A stretch of DNA of 64,000 bases from Neobacillus novalis NBRC 102450 (GTDB taxonomy: Bacteria > Bacillota > Bacilli > Bacillales > Cytobacillaceae), in contig NZ_BCVP01000024.1 in NCBI RefSeq assembly GCF_001591805.1, forward strand, positions 58,601-122,600. Direction: 5' to 3'. The position numbers and the translations under genes were made by a program. Of this stretch, positions 7,018 to 16,697 are shown in pieces. The notes below the pieces were generated by a model, which saw only the letters and a program-made list of their open reading frames with translations, did no database searches and was not told the DNA's origin. Every line of letters starts with the position of its first letter. The first letter of the stretch is position 1.

Positions 7018-7869
7018 ATGGCAAATGACATCATTAAAGTGAAAGGTTTATGTAAAAGAATGAAAGGCAAGGAAATCGTGAAAAATGTATCATTTTCAGT
7101 GAAGGAGGGAAGTATCACAGGACTTCTCGGTCCGAACGGATCTGGAAAAACAACCATCATCCGATTGTTAAGCGGGGTCATAGAACCTTCAAGTGGAGAC
7201 ATCCGGGTAATGGGTCACAATCCTTTAACAAATGGGGAGGAAATTAGGAAGAATTCAGGCATTGTCACCGAAACCACTAGTTTATATGAAGAAATGACAG
7301 CTTGGGAGAATCTAATGTTTTTCTCTAAAATTTACGGCGTCCATGATTCAAAAAGAGCAGAAGAACTGCTGATAGCGTTTGGAATGTGGGAGCATAAGGA
7401 CAGTACAATAAGTACCTTTTCTACTGGGATGAAGAAACGTGTTTCCCTTGCTAAAGCTTTGCTTCAAAAACCAAGAATCCTATTTTTAGATGAGCCCACA
7501 AACGGACTGGATCCTGAAGGAATTCATCTCGTTCTCGACTATCTGAAAGTACTGTGTGAGAAAGAAGGTGTTACGGTAATTATCTGTTCCCACGTACTGC
7601 AGCAACTCGAGGGTATTTGCAATATGTATCTGTTTATCAAACACGGCGTATTAATGGAAGGTGGTTCGATGGAAGAAATTGAAAAGCGCCACCTCAAAAA
7701 TATACGTGTAGACATAGAAACGGGGTTAACAGGTGAGGAAACAGTCTTCGCTGGTTATCCGTTTCAAACGATCCGAAAGAATACATTAAGATTTGAGCTG
7801 AATAGCAAGAAAGACATCTCTCCACTACCATTGTCAATGCCATTAGCTATCCGGTATATTCCAAACTGA
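7018..7869 (+). CDS. ABC transporter ATP-binding protein (ABC-2 export type)
   Basis: A 283-aa ATPase with Walker A GPNGSGKTT, signature FSTGMKKRVSLA, Walker B ILFLDEPTNGLDP and switch histidine ICSHVL, followed by a short C-terminal extension as in CcmA-type drug or lantibiotic exporters. The start at 7018 (SD AAAGGGGG) is clear because upstream in-frame codons lie in the promoter. Its expected permease is present only as a fragment immediately downstream (7872-8177), so this transporter may be inactive or may use a permease encoded elsewhere. Probably controlled by the TetR protein upstream. Confidence 0.85.
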   Translation: MANDIIKVKGLCKRMKGKEIVKNVSFSVKEGSITGLLGPNGSGKTTIIRLLSGVIEPSSGDIRVMGHNPLTNGEEIRKNSGIVTETTSLYEEMTAWENLMFFSKIYGVHDSKRAEELLIAFGMWEHKDSTISTFSTGMKKRVSLAKALLQKPRILFLDEPTNGLDPEGIHLVLDYLKVLCEKEGVTVIICSHVLQQLEGICNMYLFIKHGVLMEGGSMEEIEKRHLKNIRVDIETGLTGEETVFAGYPFQTIRKNTLRFELNSKKDISPLPLSMPLAIRYIPN

Positions 7870-7871
7870 TC

Positions 7872-8177
7872 ATGTTCAATGAGCTGTGGTTTGTGATGAT
7901 GTTTTGGGTCACCCCAGCTCTCATTTTACTCGTCATTTTGTTCAATGTGTTGGTTTCAGCACGTTCGAAAACACTGCAAGAAGCCCAGCAGCTCGGAGGA
8001 ATCATCATTCTTCCCGCAGTAGGTTTCGTTATTTCTCAAACGGCCGGTCTTTTTTTACTAACGGTATGGATTTGTTTTCTGATTGGCCTGCTTTTGTTTG
8101 GAATAGTCGCCCTTTTGTTATTCTTAACGGCTAAATACAATAATCGCAATGTCTTGTTTGAGAGTCAAATTCGATAG
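7872..8177 (+). pseudogene. Remnant of an ABC-2 permease (C-terminal part only)
   Basis: A 101-aa hydrophobic frame with about three helices. Its middle, SARSKTLQEAQQLGGI, is the kind of loop found near the C-terminus of ABC-2 permeases of roughly 350-400 aa, so the N-terminal two thirds appears to be missing. There is no SD before the ATG, and it begins 2 nt after the ATPase stop. I read this as an internal deletion that joined the ATPase end to the permease tail. The alternative is a genuine small membrane subunit. Confidence 0.55.
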
Positions 8178-8204
8178 AAAAAATAGTGAGCGGAGGTAAA
8201 CGCA

Positions 8205-9131
8205 TTGGCTGATGAAAAAATTGTAATAGGCTCTGAAACCAAGTACCCACTCAATGGAATATTGACGATTCCTAATGAAATGAATGGTTCAGTTCCTGCC
8301 GTTGTATTGGTTCACGGATCTGGTCCAAGTAATATGGACGGAAAAGTCGGGAATAACTTTCTTTTTAAGGAATTTGCCAACGGTTTGTCGGAAAAAGGGA
8401 TTGCAGTACTGCGTTATGACAAGAGGACATTCGTTTACGGTAAAGAGATGAAAAACGATACTGGATTATCAGTTAAAGAAGAAACAATTGAAGATGCCAT
8501 CCTTGCAGCAAACTTCTTACGAAATGATTCACGTATTGATTCAACCAAAATATTTATTATCGGTCATAGTTTTGGAGGGATGTTAGCTCCTCGTATTGAC
8601 GCAGAGGGTGGAAATTTTGCAGGAATTATTATTATGGCAGGCTCTCCACGAAAATTAGAAGAAATTTTGATGGACCAAAATTATGATGTTATAAACTCGT
8701 TGAATAAATTGTTGAAAATAATTGCTAAGAAACAAGTAGCAGCTTTATCGTCCAAGTTTGATAACATTTATAATCTAAGTGATGATGAGGCACAATCTAC
8801 TAAAGTTTTGGGGAAAAACCTCAGAGCTTACTATTTTAAAGAGATGGGTGAACATCCATCCAGTCATTATCTTAAAGATTTAGATAAACCGGTTTTAATC
8901 ATGCAAGGAGAAAAAGATGTCCAATCAACAGTGGAAAGGGATTTTGAAGTTTACAAAAATTTATTGGATGGAAAGCCAAATGCAACATTTAAACTTTATC
9001 CAAACTTAAATCATTTGTTTATGCCATCCATTTATGGTGAAATACTAAAAGTTCAGAAAGAGTATAAGGTTGCACAAAATATCGATAGACAAGTAATAAA
9101 TGATATTTGCGAATGGATCCTTTCAGTTTAG
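8205..9131 (+). CDS. Alpha/beta hydrolase, BAAT/YjfP-like esterase
   Basis: A 308-aa soluble serine hydrolase. VLVHGSGPSNMDG forms the oxyanion region, GHSFGGM (about residue 125) is the nucleophile elbow, EKDVQSTVERDF carries the likely catalytic Asp region, and LNHLF carries the catalytic His. TTG start at 8205 with SD GGAGGT 8 nt upstream. Substrate not predictable. The last 99 nt are duplicated at 16698-16796 with only silent differences. An intrinsic terminator follows. Confidence 0.82.
   Translation: MADEKIVIGSETKYPLNGILTIPNEMNGSVPAVVLVHGSGPSNMDGKVGNNFLFKEFANGLSEKGIAVLRYDKRTFVYGKEMKNDTGLSVKEETIEDAILAANFLRNDSRIDSTKIFIIGHSFGGMLAPRIDAEGGNFAGIIIMAGSPRKLEEILMDQNYDVINSLNKLLKIIAKKQVAALSSKFDNIYNLSDDEAQSTKVLGKNLRAYYFKEMGEHPSSHYLKDLDKPVLIMQGEKDVQSTVERDFEVYKNLLDGKPNATFKLYPNLNHLFMPSIYGEILKVQKEYKVAQNIDRQVINDICEWILSV
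9033..9131 (+). repeat. Source copy of the 99-nt duplication
   Basis: The 3' end of the hydrolase gene. It matches 16698-16796 at 95 of 99 positions; all four differences are third-position or stop-codon synonyms. Confidence 0.9.
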
Positions 9132-9151
9132 TTATAGATAGTTTCAAAATC

Positions 9152-9187
9152 AAAAGGTAGAAGAGTGCTTTCGCTCTTCTACCTTTT
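9152..9187 (+). terminator. Terminator of the hydrolase gene
   Basis: AAAAGGTAGAAGAG / CTCTTCTACCTTTT, a perfect 14-bp stem with an 8-nt loop and a T-run. It can also serve ahpF from the other side. Confidence 0.85.
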
Positions 9188-9248
9188 TTAATGTTACTGA
9201 ACTTAATAATCCTATTCACACGGTAACCAGTCTTGGCATGTGCGTTCG

Positions 9249-10778
9249 TTAATTTCTGATTAGATAATCGAATGCACCTAAGGCTGCAGTAGCACCTGAA
9301 CCCATTGAAATAATGATTTGCTTATAGGCGCTGTCTGTACAGTCACCTGCAGCAAACACTCCAGGGATGGTGGTAGCTCCATGCTTATCGACCACGATTT
9401 CACCCATTCTCGTGCGTTCAATCGTTCCGTCTAGCCAATCGGTATTTGGTACAAGACCAATCTGAACAAATACACCTTGTAATTCAATATGATGCTCTGC
9501 TCCCGTTTCACGGTCAATGTAGGTAATACCATTTACTTTGTCGGTACCGGTAATTTCTTTTGTTTGAGCATTCTTGAAGACCGTAACATTCGGAAGGCTG
9601 TATAGGCGATCTTGCAGTACAGAATCAGCTTTCAATTCTGGGGCAAATTCAATAACCGTCACATGCTTCACAATGCCTGCGAGATCAATTGCTGCTTCAA
9701 TACCGGAATTTCCGCCGCCAATAACAGCTACGTGCTTTCCTGTAAATAGCGGACCGTCACAGTGAGGACAGTAGGCTACGCCCTTGTTCTTAAACTCTGC
9801 TTCCCCAGGGACACCGACATTACGCCAGCGGGCACCTGTTGAAAGGATGACGGTTTTGCTTTTTAGAACAGCGCCGTTTTCCAATTCAATTTCGATGAGA
9901 TCCTTCTTTTCTAAGCGCTTGGCACGCTGCAAATTCATGACATCAACAGCATATTCTTTTACATGTTCTTCAAGGCTTGCTGCAAGTTTTGGACCTTCTG
10001 TTTGCTTTACGCTAATAAAGTTTTCGATGCCGAGAGTATCCATAACCTGACCGCCAAAGCGTTCAGCCACGATGCCTGTACGAATGCCTTTACGTGCTGC
10101 ATAGATGGCCGCACTTGCACCCGCGGGCCCGCCGCCAACCACAAGGACATCAAATGGATCTTTATCAGCAAACTCTGAAGCATCCGGAGCACTGCTGACT
10201 TTTGCAAGAATTTCCTCAAGTGACATCCGGCCGCTGCCAAATGAATCCCCATTTAGGAACACCGTTGGTACTGCCATGATGTTTTTACTCTCTACTTCTT
10301 CTTTAAAAGCCGCACCATCAATCATGGTATGGGTAATGCCAGGATTAAGAATGCTCATTAAGTTGAGTGCTTGTACAACATCAGGACAGTTGTGGCAGCT
10401 CAAGCTGATGTAAGATTCAAAGTGATAGTCACCCTTAATGCTTTTAATTTGATCAATGACCTTTTGTTCAACTTTCGGAGCTCTTCCGCTCACCTGTAAA
10501 AGAGCCAACACGAGTGAAGTAAACTCATGTCCTAAAGGGATACCGGCAAAAGTTACCCCAGTGTCCTCACTAATACGATTGACACTAAAACTTGGTGTTT
10601 TTGGTAATGGTGTATTTTCGACTTTAATTCTAGGTGACATGGTGGCTAATTCATCCACTAGAGCCACCATGTCACGAGAAACGTCATCAGAACCTGCGCT
10701 GACTTTAAGCAGGACATCGCCCTCCATCATTTGAAGATATTGGGCTAATTGTGCTTTAATATCTGCATCTAGTATCAT
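9249..10778 (-). CDS. ahpF: Alkyl hydroperoxide reductase subunit F
   Basis: A 509-aa FAD-dependent disulfide reductase that passes electrons from NADH to AhpC. The N-terminal tandem thioredoxin-fold region contains the CxxC of SCHNCPD (about residue 128). The C-terminal thioredoxin-reductase-like part has the FAD site [17 protein letters not shown], the redox pair CPHC (about 338), the NADH site [16 protein letters not shown] and the FAD-binding [10 protein letters not shown]. The SD AAGGAG precedes the ATG. It lies 12 nt downstream of ahpC and is co-transcribed with it. Confidence 0.97.
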   Translation of the reverse strand: MILDADIKAQLAQYLQMMEGDVLLKVSAGSDDVSRDMVALVDELATMSPRIKVENTPLPKTPSFSVNRISEDTGVTFAGIPLGHEFTSLVLALLQVSGRAPKVEQKVIDQIKSIKGDYHFESYISLSCHNCPDVVQALNLMSILNPGITHTMIDGAAFKEEVESKNIMAVPTVFLNGDSFGSGRMSLEEILAKVSSAPDASEFADKDPFDVLVVGGGPAGASAAIYAARKGIRTGIVAERFGGQVMDTLGIENFISVKQTEGPKLAASLEEHVKEYAVDVMNLQRAKRLEKKDLIEIELENGAVLKSKTVILSTGARWRNVGVPGEAEFKNKGVAYCPHCDGPLFTGKHVAVIGGGNSGIEAAIDLAGIVKHVTVIEFAPELKADSVLQDRLYSLPNVTVFKNAQTKEITGTDKVNGITYIDRETGAEHHIELQGVFVQIGLVPNTDWLDGTIERTRMGEIVVDKHGATTIPGVFAAGDCTDSAYKQIIISMGSGATAALGAFDYLIRN

Positions 10779-10790
10779 GTAATCTGCTCC

Positions 10791-11354
10791 TTAAATTTTT
10801 CCTACAAGATCAAGGCTTGGCTTAAGTGTTGCAGCGCCTTCTTTCCATTTTGCCGGGCAAACTTCACCAGGATTGTTACGTACATATTGTGCTGCTTTAA
10901 TTTTGTTGAAAAGTATGCTGGCGTCACGGCCAATACCGTCTGCATTAATTTCAACAGCTTGGATGATACCGTCCGGGTCGATGATGAATGTTCCACGGTC
11001 AGCTTGACCTAGTTCTTCAACTAATACGTCGAAGTTACGAGAAATGACATGTGCAGGATCACCAATCATTGTATACGTAATCTTTCCAATTGCTTCGGAT
11101 GAATCGTGCCATGCTTTATGTGTGAAATGAGAATCCCTAGAAACAGAGAATACTTCAACTCCAAGGTCTTGTAGAGCTGGATACTGATCTTGAAGATCTT
11201 CTAACTCAGTTGGGCAAACGAATGTAAAGTCAGCTGGGTAGAAACAAACTACACTCCAGTGACCTTTGAAATCAGCTTCAGAAACCTCTAGAAATTCTCC
11301 ATTTCTGTATGCTTGTGCTTTGAACGGTTGTACTTCTTTTCCAATTAGAGACAT
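10791..11354 (-). CDS. ahpC: Alkyl hydroperoxide reductase subunit C (2-Cys peroxiredoxin)
   Basis: A 187-aa peroxiredoxin that reduces H2O2, organic peroxides and peroxynitrite. The peroxidatic cysteine is in [12 protein letters not shown] (about residue 47) and the resolving cysteine in GEVCPAKW near the end. The true start is the ATG at 11354 (MSLIGKEVQ) with GGGAGGA upstream; the in-frame extension to 11372 is not needed. First gene of the ahpCF operon. A PerR-like box lies about 73 nt upstream, in line with peroxide induction in Bacillus. Confidence 0.97.
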   Translation of the reverse strand: MSLIGKEVQPFKAQAYRNGEFLEVSEADFKGHWSVVCFYPADFTFVCPTELEDLQDQYPALQDLGVEVFSVSRDSHFTHKAWHDSSEAIGKITYTMIGDPAHVISRNFDVLVEELGQADRGTFIIDPDGIIQAVEINADGIGRDASILFNKIKAAQYVRNNPGEVCPAKWKEGAATLKPSLDLVGKI

Positions 11355-11426
11355 AATTAAAATTCCTCCCAAGATGTTTTAATTCATAGATAGCTTGTCC
11401 GGTGTATACCGGTTTATTCGGCTTAT

Positions 11427-11441
11427 CTATAATTATTATTA
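11427..11441 (-). promoter_or_regulatory. Candidate PerR box upstream of ahpC
   Basis: The sequence TATAATTATTATTA (11428-11441) with its preceding base matches 13 of 15 positions of the PerR consensus TTATAATnATTATAA. Its place in the ahpC promoter region fits the known peroxide regulon of Bacillus. Confidence 0.6.
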
Positions 11442-11459
11442 AGTTATACTTGTTATTAT

Positions 11460-11915
11460 AAACATCTATTATTATTTTTGTCAAATAAAATACAATAATT
11501 ATTTTAATTAAATAATAGATATTATAACATCAATATTATTATAAGGGATGTGCCTTTATTTTAATAGGCTTTTTCAAATAATGTTGGCAGTTGGCGTAAA
11601 CATTGAATAATTGGTGGAAATGGAATAAATAATACCAAGCAATAGATTCATCCGAATCCGTCTATGACCGTATAAACCTATCCCAATATCAATCGTGTAA
11701 TTGAGAATCGGTGAAGTAAATGAAAAATATTTGACTATCCAATTTACTTCTTCCTATTATCTGCTATTCTCTCGATTTAGAAGCTTCAATTTTTCGTTTC
11801 ACCGTAGTCAGAAAACAACTAGATCTCTCCAATCAACTGTCATCATTGTTCATATTCAGTTCATAAAAGTCATTTATTATTCATGTATGTTATAGAAGCA
11901 AAGGGAGGATTTGCA
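11460..11915. other. AT-rich intergenic stretch, no gene seen
   Basis: Between the ahpC promoter and the DrrA-like gene I see only AT-rich DNA with no convincing coding frame, RNA gene or strong hairpin. The SD GGGAGGA at 11903-11909 belongs to the next gene. Confidence 0.5.
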
Positions 11916-12947
11916 TTGTGTAATTATCAAAGAAGGGAACAAATAGCAGTCAATAGTGATTGGGCTGTTGAAGCATCTGGATTGGTCAAAACATTTGGCA
12001 CGAATCGAGCAGTTGATGGCGTAGATTTAAAAGTCCCAACCGGTTCTATCTACGGTGTGCTTGGTCCCAATGGTGCAGGCAAGACGACTACAATCCGCAT
12101 GCTGGCAACCTTACTGCGAGCGGACGAAGGTTCTGCACGTATCTTCGGATATGATGTAGCAAAGGATGCGCAGATTGTACGTCAATTGATTGGAGTGACC
12201 GGTCAGTATGCCTCTGTCGATGAGTCACTCAGCGCTACCGAGAACTTGGTCATCTTCTCTCGACTACTCGGACTAGGCCGCTTAGAAGCAAAGCGGAAGG
12301 CGGCAGACCTGTTAGAGGAATTCGGCTTAACGGAAGCTGCGAAGCGTCCCTTAAAAAACTTCTCCGGCGGTATGCGTCGCCGGCTGGATCTGGCGGCCAG
12401 CCTGATCGCACAGCCACCACTAATCTTCTTAGATGAACCGACCACGGGGCTAGATCCGCGAACACGTAATCAAATGTGGGAAACGATCCGCCGATTGGTC
12501 AAGGAGGGTTCAACCGTACTGTTAACAACCCAATATCTCCAAGAAGCGGATGAACTGGCAGACCGGATCGCGGTTATTGATCATGGTCGAGTTGTTGCAG
12601 AAGGTACTGTGAATGAACTGAAAGCATCCGTTGGCACATCATCTTTATATTTAGGCATCAAAAATTTACAGGACATACTGGCTGCCCGTCAGATTGTTGA
12701 GCGGGTGCTAAATGTTGGCTCATCCGCTTCAACAGAAGCCGGGAAGATTATTGCTCCAATGGCGGATGCTGTCCGAGTCACTGATCTGCTCATCGCACTC
12801 CGCGGGGCGGGAATCCAATTGGCGGAGCTAAGTGTGCAGAAACCGACCCTAGATGAGGTTTTTCTAACCATCACCGGACATGGTGTTCAGGATGACGCAT
12901 CAAAGGCGTCAGATGAATCAGAAAAAGAAGGAGTGGTAAGAGGATGA
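11916..12947 (+). CDS. Daunorubicin-resistance-type ABC transporter ATP-binding protein (DrrA family)
   Basis: A 343-aa ATPase with Walker A GPNGAGKTT, Q-loop VTGQYASVDESLSA, signature FSGGMRRRLDLAASL and Walker B LIFLDEPTTGLDPRTRNQMW. It ends in the long C-terminal domain of the DrrA family, including PTLDEVFLTITGH. TTG start at 11916 with GGGAGGA upstream. The ATGA overlap with the permease gene shows coupling. Codon use looks richer in GC than the neighbours (12241-12300 counts 31 of 60 G+C), and this family is most common in actinobacteria, so acquisition by transfer is plausible. Drug export is inferred from the family. Confidence 0.9.
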   Translation: MCNYQRREQIAVNSDWAVEASGLVKTFGTNRAVDGVDLKVPTGSIYGVLGPNGAGKTTTIRMLATLLRADEGSARIFGYDVAKDAQIVRQLIGVTGQYASVDESLSATENLVIFSRLLGLGRLEAKRKAADLLEEFGLTEAAKRPLKNFSGGMRRRLDLAASLIAQPPLIFLDEPTTGLDPRTRNQMWETIRRLVKEGSTVLLTTQYLQEADELADRIAVIDHGRVVAEGTVNELKASVGTSSLYLGIKNLQDILAARQIVERVLNVGSSASTEAGKIIAPMADAVRVTDLLIALRGAGIQLAELSVQKPTLDEVFLTITGHGVQDDASKASDESEKEGVVRG

Positions 12948-13759
12948 AAAGTACTTCTATTACACCAGTTGCCGACCGTCAACTACGTAATAAAACGAGC
13001 TTCAGCCAGACTGTAAGCAACTCGCTAACAATGGCCTATCGGGGCCTTCTAAAGATTCGGCGCACACCTGAGCAATTGTTCGACGTCACGCTTCAGCCTA
13101 TCATCTTCACCCTAATGTTTACCTACATTTTTGGCGGGGCCATCTCCGGAAACGTGCAAAACTATTTGCCCGTCATCATTCCCGGTATCCTCGTGCAGAC
13201 CGTAATCACCACCTCAATCGTCACCGGTGTTCAACTGCGTGAGGACATGGATAAGGGCGTTTTCGACCGATTCAAGTCACTGCCTATCGCACGAATTGCT
13301 CCGCTTTCGGGTGCCCTGTTGGCAGACACCATCCGGTATACAATTGCGACTGTGCTCACTTTCACCATGGGGTATATTATGGGCTATCGACCTGATGGAG
13401 GGCTAGGGCATGTCGCTATTGCCGGGTTGCTTGTAATTGTGTGTGCCTGGTCCATCAGTTGGATCTTTGCTTTCTTTGGTGTGATTGCGCGTACTGCTTC
13501 AAGCGTACAAGGAATCTCCATGATTGTGCTGTTTCCGCTTACGTTTCTATCCAATGCATTTGTGCCGGCCGAGACATTGCCCAACTGGCTTCAGTGGTTT
13601 GTGAAAATCAACCCAATCTCGCACCTCGTCACTGCCGTCAGAGACCTATCCAACTCTGGTACAATTGGTTGGGACTTAACCATTTCGCTCATTGGAGCGG
13701 CGATTATTGTGGCAATCTTCGCACCTCTTACGGTACGTGCCTATATGCGCAGGACTTAG
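12944..13759 (+). CDS. ABC-2 type permease (DrrB family)
   Basis: A 271-aa membrane protein with six predicted helices. The N-terminal RIRRTPEQLFDVTLQPI-like segment (read here as KIRRTPEQLFDVTLQP), the middle REDMDKGVFDRFKSLPIAR and the later FPLTFLSNAFVPAETLP are typical of DrrB-like multidrug permeases. It overlaps the ATPase gene by 4 nt. A two-component system begins 72 nt downstream in the same direction and may regulate or be read with the pump. Confidence 0.9.
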   Translation: MKSTSITPVADRQLRNKTSFSQTVSNSLTMAYRGLLKIRRTPEQLFDVTLQPIIFTLMFTYIFGGAISGNVQNYLPVIIPGILVQTVITTSIVTGVQLREDMDKGVFDRFKSLPIARIAPLSGALLADTIRYTIATVLTFTMGYIMGYRPDGGLGHVAIAGLLVIVCAWSISWIFAFFGVIARTASSVQGISMIVLFPLTFLSNAFVPAETLPNWLQWFVKINPISHLVTAVRDLSNSGTIGWDLTISLIGAAIIVAIFAPLTVRAYMRRT

Positions 13760-13831
13760 CCCGAGTGAATAAATCATCCGTTGACAACTCACCCTTACTA
13801 GATATAGCCTTATTTAAAACTTTATGAGGGA

Positions 13832-14521
13832 ATGAAAACAGTGACAAAAATATTAATTGTAGATGATGACGATAATATTCGTGAATTACTTTGTGTTCTT
13901 CTTTCTAAAGAAGGCTTTTCGATTGAAGAGGCAGCGGATGGAGAAGAAGCATTATCCATACTCGAAACGGATAAAATGGATCTTATTATTCTAGATATTA
14001 TGATGCCAAATATGGATGGTTGGACATTTTGCCGTGAAATACGATCCTATTATTCTGATACACTTCCCATCTTAATGTTAACGGCAAAAGGGGAGACCGC
14101 CCAAAAAGTAAAAGGATTTGAGCTTGGAACAGATGATTATATGGTAAAACCATTTGCTGCACCTGAGCTCGTTGCTCGAGTAAAGGCCTTACTCAAACGC
14201 TATCAAATCAACGTCTCCAATCGAATTGAGATCGGAAATGTTGTAATTGATCGGACTTCCTATAAAGTTTATTTAGGGGATCACGATCTAACCTTACCGC
14301 TTAAAGAATTTGAGCTGTTATTTAAGCTGGCCACTCATCAGCAGAAGACCTTCTCAAGGGAACAATTAATTGAAGATATTTGGGGATTTGATTATGAGGG
14401 GGATGAACGGACCGTGGACGTCCACATTAAGCGCCTGCGGCAGCGCTTCTCTCATTACGATTGTCCTTTCAAAATTACAACCATTCGCGGACTTGGTTAT
14501 CGTCTGGAGGTAATCCATTGA
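13832..14521 (+). CDS. OmpR/PhoB family response regulator
   Basis: A 229-aa regulator. The receiver domain has the acidic pocket DDDD (about residues 10-13), the phospho-acceptor Asp in LIILDIMMPNMDGW (about 53) and the Lys in MVKPFAAPEL. The C-terminal winged helix ends with ERTVDVHIKRLRQRF and TTIRGLGYRLE. The stop overlaps the histidine kinase start (TTGA), so the pair is one operon. The signal is unknown. The DrrAB-like pump directly upstream is the most obvious target by position. Confidence 0.92.
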   Translation: MKTVTKILIVDDDDNIRELLCVLLSKEGFSIEEAADGEEALSILETDKMDLIILDIMMPNMDGWTFCREIRSYYSDTLPILMLTAKGETAQKVKGFELGTDDYMVKPFAAPELVARVKALLKRYQINVSNRIEIGNVVIDRTSYKVYLGDHDLTLPLKEFELLFKLATHQQKTFSREQLIEDIWGFDYEGDERTVDVHIKRLRQRFSHYDCPFKITTIRGLGYRLEVIH

Positions 14522-15576
14522 AGCTGCCAGAGGTCATGAAACGAATATTGGGCTGTGTAGCTGTTACGCTATCTTTATTATTATGCTGGTCTTTTAGCTA
14601 TTGGCTGACATCTTGGCTTTTTGCAGTGATTCATTATAATCCTCATGAATATGCAAGACTGTTAATCAATTCCTTTTTGGGCTTTTTCCTGTTCGGCTGT
14701 TGTATCGCCATTCTCACAAATATTAAATGGGTCAAACAGAAGCAAGAAAATATGTTATATCCAATCATTCATGCGATGAAAATGATTTCTGAGGGAAACT
14801 TTAATATTGATTTATCTAAATATAAAAATCATCGTCCCTATTCGGGGCTTATTGAAAGCATTAACCATATGGCAGAGAGATTGGGAATAATGGAGGAAAT
14901 GCGGCAAGAATTTATTTCGAATGTCTCACATGAAATCCAGTCCCCTCTGACGTCAATTAGTGGGTTTGCCCATGCGCTAAAAAACGAAGATTTGAGTTCT
15001 AAGGAACGTAAACATTACTTAGAAATTATCGAAATGGAATGTATTAGGCTCTCGAAATTGAGCGAAAATCTACTTCGACTCACTTCTTTAGAGTCAGATC
15101 AAATCCCATTTGACCAGAAGGACTATCGAGTAGACCGCCAGCTTCGTCGCATCATCCTTGCTAACGAACCGCAATGGGCTGAGAAGAACATTAAAATGGA
15201 TATTTCCCTTGAAGCTTTAACGATCACAGCAAATGAGGACCTGATTGATCAAGTTTGGATTAACCTACTTCACAACAGTATTAAATTCACACCGCAGGCA
15301 GGCACTATCAAGGTGGAAGCACTGAAAACGGCGGATAATCATCTCTTTGTAAAAATAACGGACAAGGGGATTGGCATGAATAAAGAAACATTAATGCATA
15401 TATTTGAGCGGTTCTATAAAGCTGATCCATCAAGAAATCGTAATTTTGAGGGCAATGGGCTTGGTTTGCCTATTGTCAAAAAAATAATTGATTTGCACAA
15501 ATGGGGAATTCAGGTCCAAAGTGAACTCGGAAAAGGAACGGAAATAACCGTAATGATGAACCAAACTTCGGAGTAA
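14518..15576 (+). CDS. Sensor histidine kinase
   Basis: A 352-aa membrane kinase. Two transmembrane helices (about residues 12-38 and 56-75) flank a very short extracytoplasmic loop, followed by a HAMP-like linker. The H-box is FISNVSHEIQSPLTSISGF, with the phosphorylated His near residue 138, then N-box LINLL-type WINLLHNSIKF, G1 DKGIGM, F-box IFERFYKADPS and G2 GNGLGLPIVKKI. The tiny sensor loop suggests intramembrane sensing, common for antibiotic or envelope-stress kinases. TTG start at 14518 with GGAGG upstream; it overlaps the response regulator stop. Confidence 0.9.
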   Translation: MKLPEVMKRILGCVAVTLSLLLCWSFSYWLTSWLFAVIHYNPHEYARLLINSFLGFFLFGCCIAILTNIKWVKQKQENMLYPIIHAMKMISEGNFNIDLSKYKNHRPYSGLIESINHMAERLGIMEEMRQEFISNVSHEIQSPLTSISGFAHALKNEDLSSKERKHYLEIIEMECIRLSKLSENLLRLTSLESDQIPFDQKDYRVDRQLRRIILANEPQWAEKNIKMDISLEALTITANEDLIDQVWINLLHNSIKFTPQAGTIKVEALKTADNHLFVKITDKGIGMNKETLMHIFERFYKADPSRNRNFEGNGLGLPIVKKIIDLHKWGIQVQSELGKGTEITVMMNQTSE

Positions 15577-15666
15577 GGGGTAGAACATTTAATAAGTATT
15601 TAGAGGTTTTTTATTATTAGATAGTTCTTTAAAAGGGCAATAATTTCTTAATAAGTAATTTACAAA

Positions 15667-15703
15667 ACACTGCAACCCATTGGTACATAAAGGGTTGCAG
15701 TGT
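15667..15703. terminator. Convergent terminator
   Basis: ACACTGCAACCC / GGGTTGCAGTGT, a perfect 12-bp stem. On the minus strand it is followed by TTTTG, so it mainly ends the LysM-3D gene. Confidence 0.6.
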
Positions 15704-15735
15704 AATCTTCAAATTAGGCTGTTTTATCGGGCATG

Positions 15736-16488
15736 TTAGTTTAATATTGTCACTTTTACTTGTTTTACTCCAAAATTGATTGCATCATGTTCAGAAGGAA
15801 TAAAGATATCAATGCGATTTCCTTTAATGGCTCCGCCAGTATCTCCGGCGATTGCTTCGCCATAGCCTTCTACATACACTTTACTGCCAAGTGGTATAAC
15901 AGATGGGTCAACTGCGATGACCTTTGCATTTGGGTTGACGTTAAGGTCAATTCCAGTGGCCGTAGTACCGGAACAGCCCTCACACGAAGCTGTATAGGCT
16001 GTTGCTGTCACTGTCATTTCATTTGAACTTGTATTACTTGTTGATGCAGCTTGGACGGGAGGTGCACTTTCCTTTGATGCTTGTGCAGCAGGCTTAGCCT
16101 GCATTTCGGTTACAGCATTATTAGTAGTATCTAAACCATCAAAGATTAATAGATTTAAACCAGGATGGATGAGATCGCTATGTAAGTCGTTCCACTCTTT
16201 AAGTTGCGAAACCGTTATATGATGATCCATGGAGATAGCCCATAATGTGTCACCTTGTTTAACAGTATATTGTATTTCCGGTACGATTGTTAGTATATCT
16301 CCAGGGTGAATAAGGTCCGTAGTAAGCTGATTCCACTTTTCGATATGTTCTACAGATGTATTATTTTCGCGTGATAGACTCCAAAGGGTATCCCCTTTTT
16401 GTACTGTTATCGTTGCAGCTTGTACATTAGCACTTACAGTTACTGAGAGTACAGCAACTGCTACAATGGTTATCATTTTTTTAAGCAT
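15736..16488 (-). CDS. LysM and 3D domain cell-wall protein (YocH-like)
   Basis: A 250-aa secreted protein. Signal peptide at about residues 1-24 (ends NVQAA), LysM 1 (TVQKGDTLWSLSRENN, about 27-70), LysM 2 (TVKQGDTLWAISMDHH, about 73-117), a Ser/Ala/Gln-rich linker, and a C-terminal 3D domain with conserved aspartates in TGIDLN, IAVDPSVIPLG and GDTGGAIKGNRIDIF. LysM binds peptidoglycan. The 3D domain resembles the MltA-type lytic fold of YocH and related muralytic enzymes. Likely a wall-turnover autolysin. Confidence 0.88.
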   Translation of the reverse strand: MLKKMITIVAVAVLSVTVSANVQAATITVQKGDTLWSLSRENNTSVEHIEKWNQLTTDLIHPGDILTIVPEIQYTVKQGDTLWAISMDHHITVSQLKEWNDLHSDLIHPGLNLLIFDGLDTTNNAVTEMQAKPAAQASKESAPPVQAASTSNTSSNEMTVTATAYTASCEGCSGTTATGIDLNVNPNAKVIAVDPSVIPLGSKVYVEGYGEAIAGDTGGAIKGNRIDIFIPSEHDAINFGVKQVKVTILN

Positions 16489-16697
16489 TCTTTTACCCTC
16501 CGTGTTCTTTGGTTGCTAATTTTTAATAAGGATAACATAGATTTATTCGAGAAAAAGAACAGGGAGGTGTTAAATCGTTTACATCTGTGGCATTTATATT
16601 GCAATAATATTTCTAAAATAAACTAATAATCAGAAAATATAGTTTCCCTAAAGCCCTCACAAAGCTAAAAATCCAGCTTAATAGATAGGGTGAATCG

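Noticed and set aside
11520..11560. Second PerR-like box (ATTATAACATCAATATTATTATAA region)
   Set aside because: The AT-rich arms are too far apart for the 7-1-7 PerR geometry.
13441..13827. 128-aa Cys-rich frame overlapping the DrrB-like gene
   Set aside because: Out-of-frame shadow of the permease, no SD.
15667..15703. Strong terminator for the histidine kinase gene
   Set aside because: The plus strand lacks a U-tract after the stem, so it was assigned mainly to the minus-strand gene.
16500..16620. WalR box upstream of the LysM-3D gene
   Set aside because: One TGTAAA half-site is present on the minus strand but no second half-site at the required spacing.
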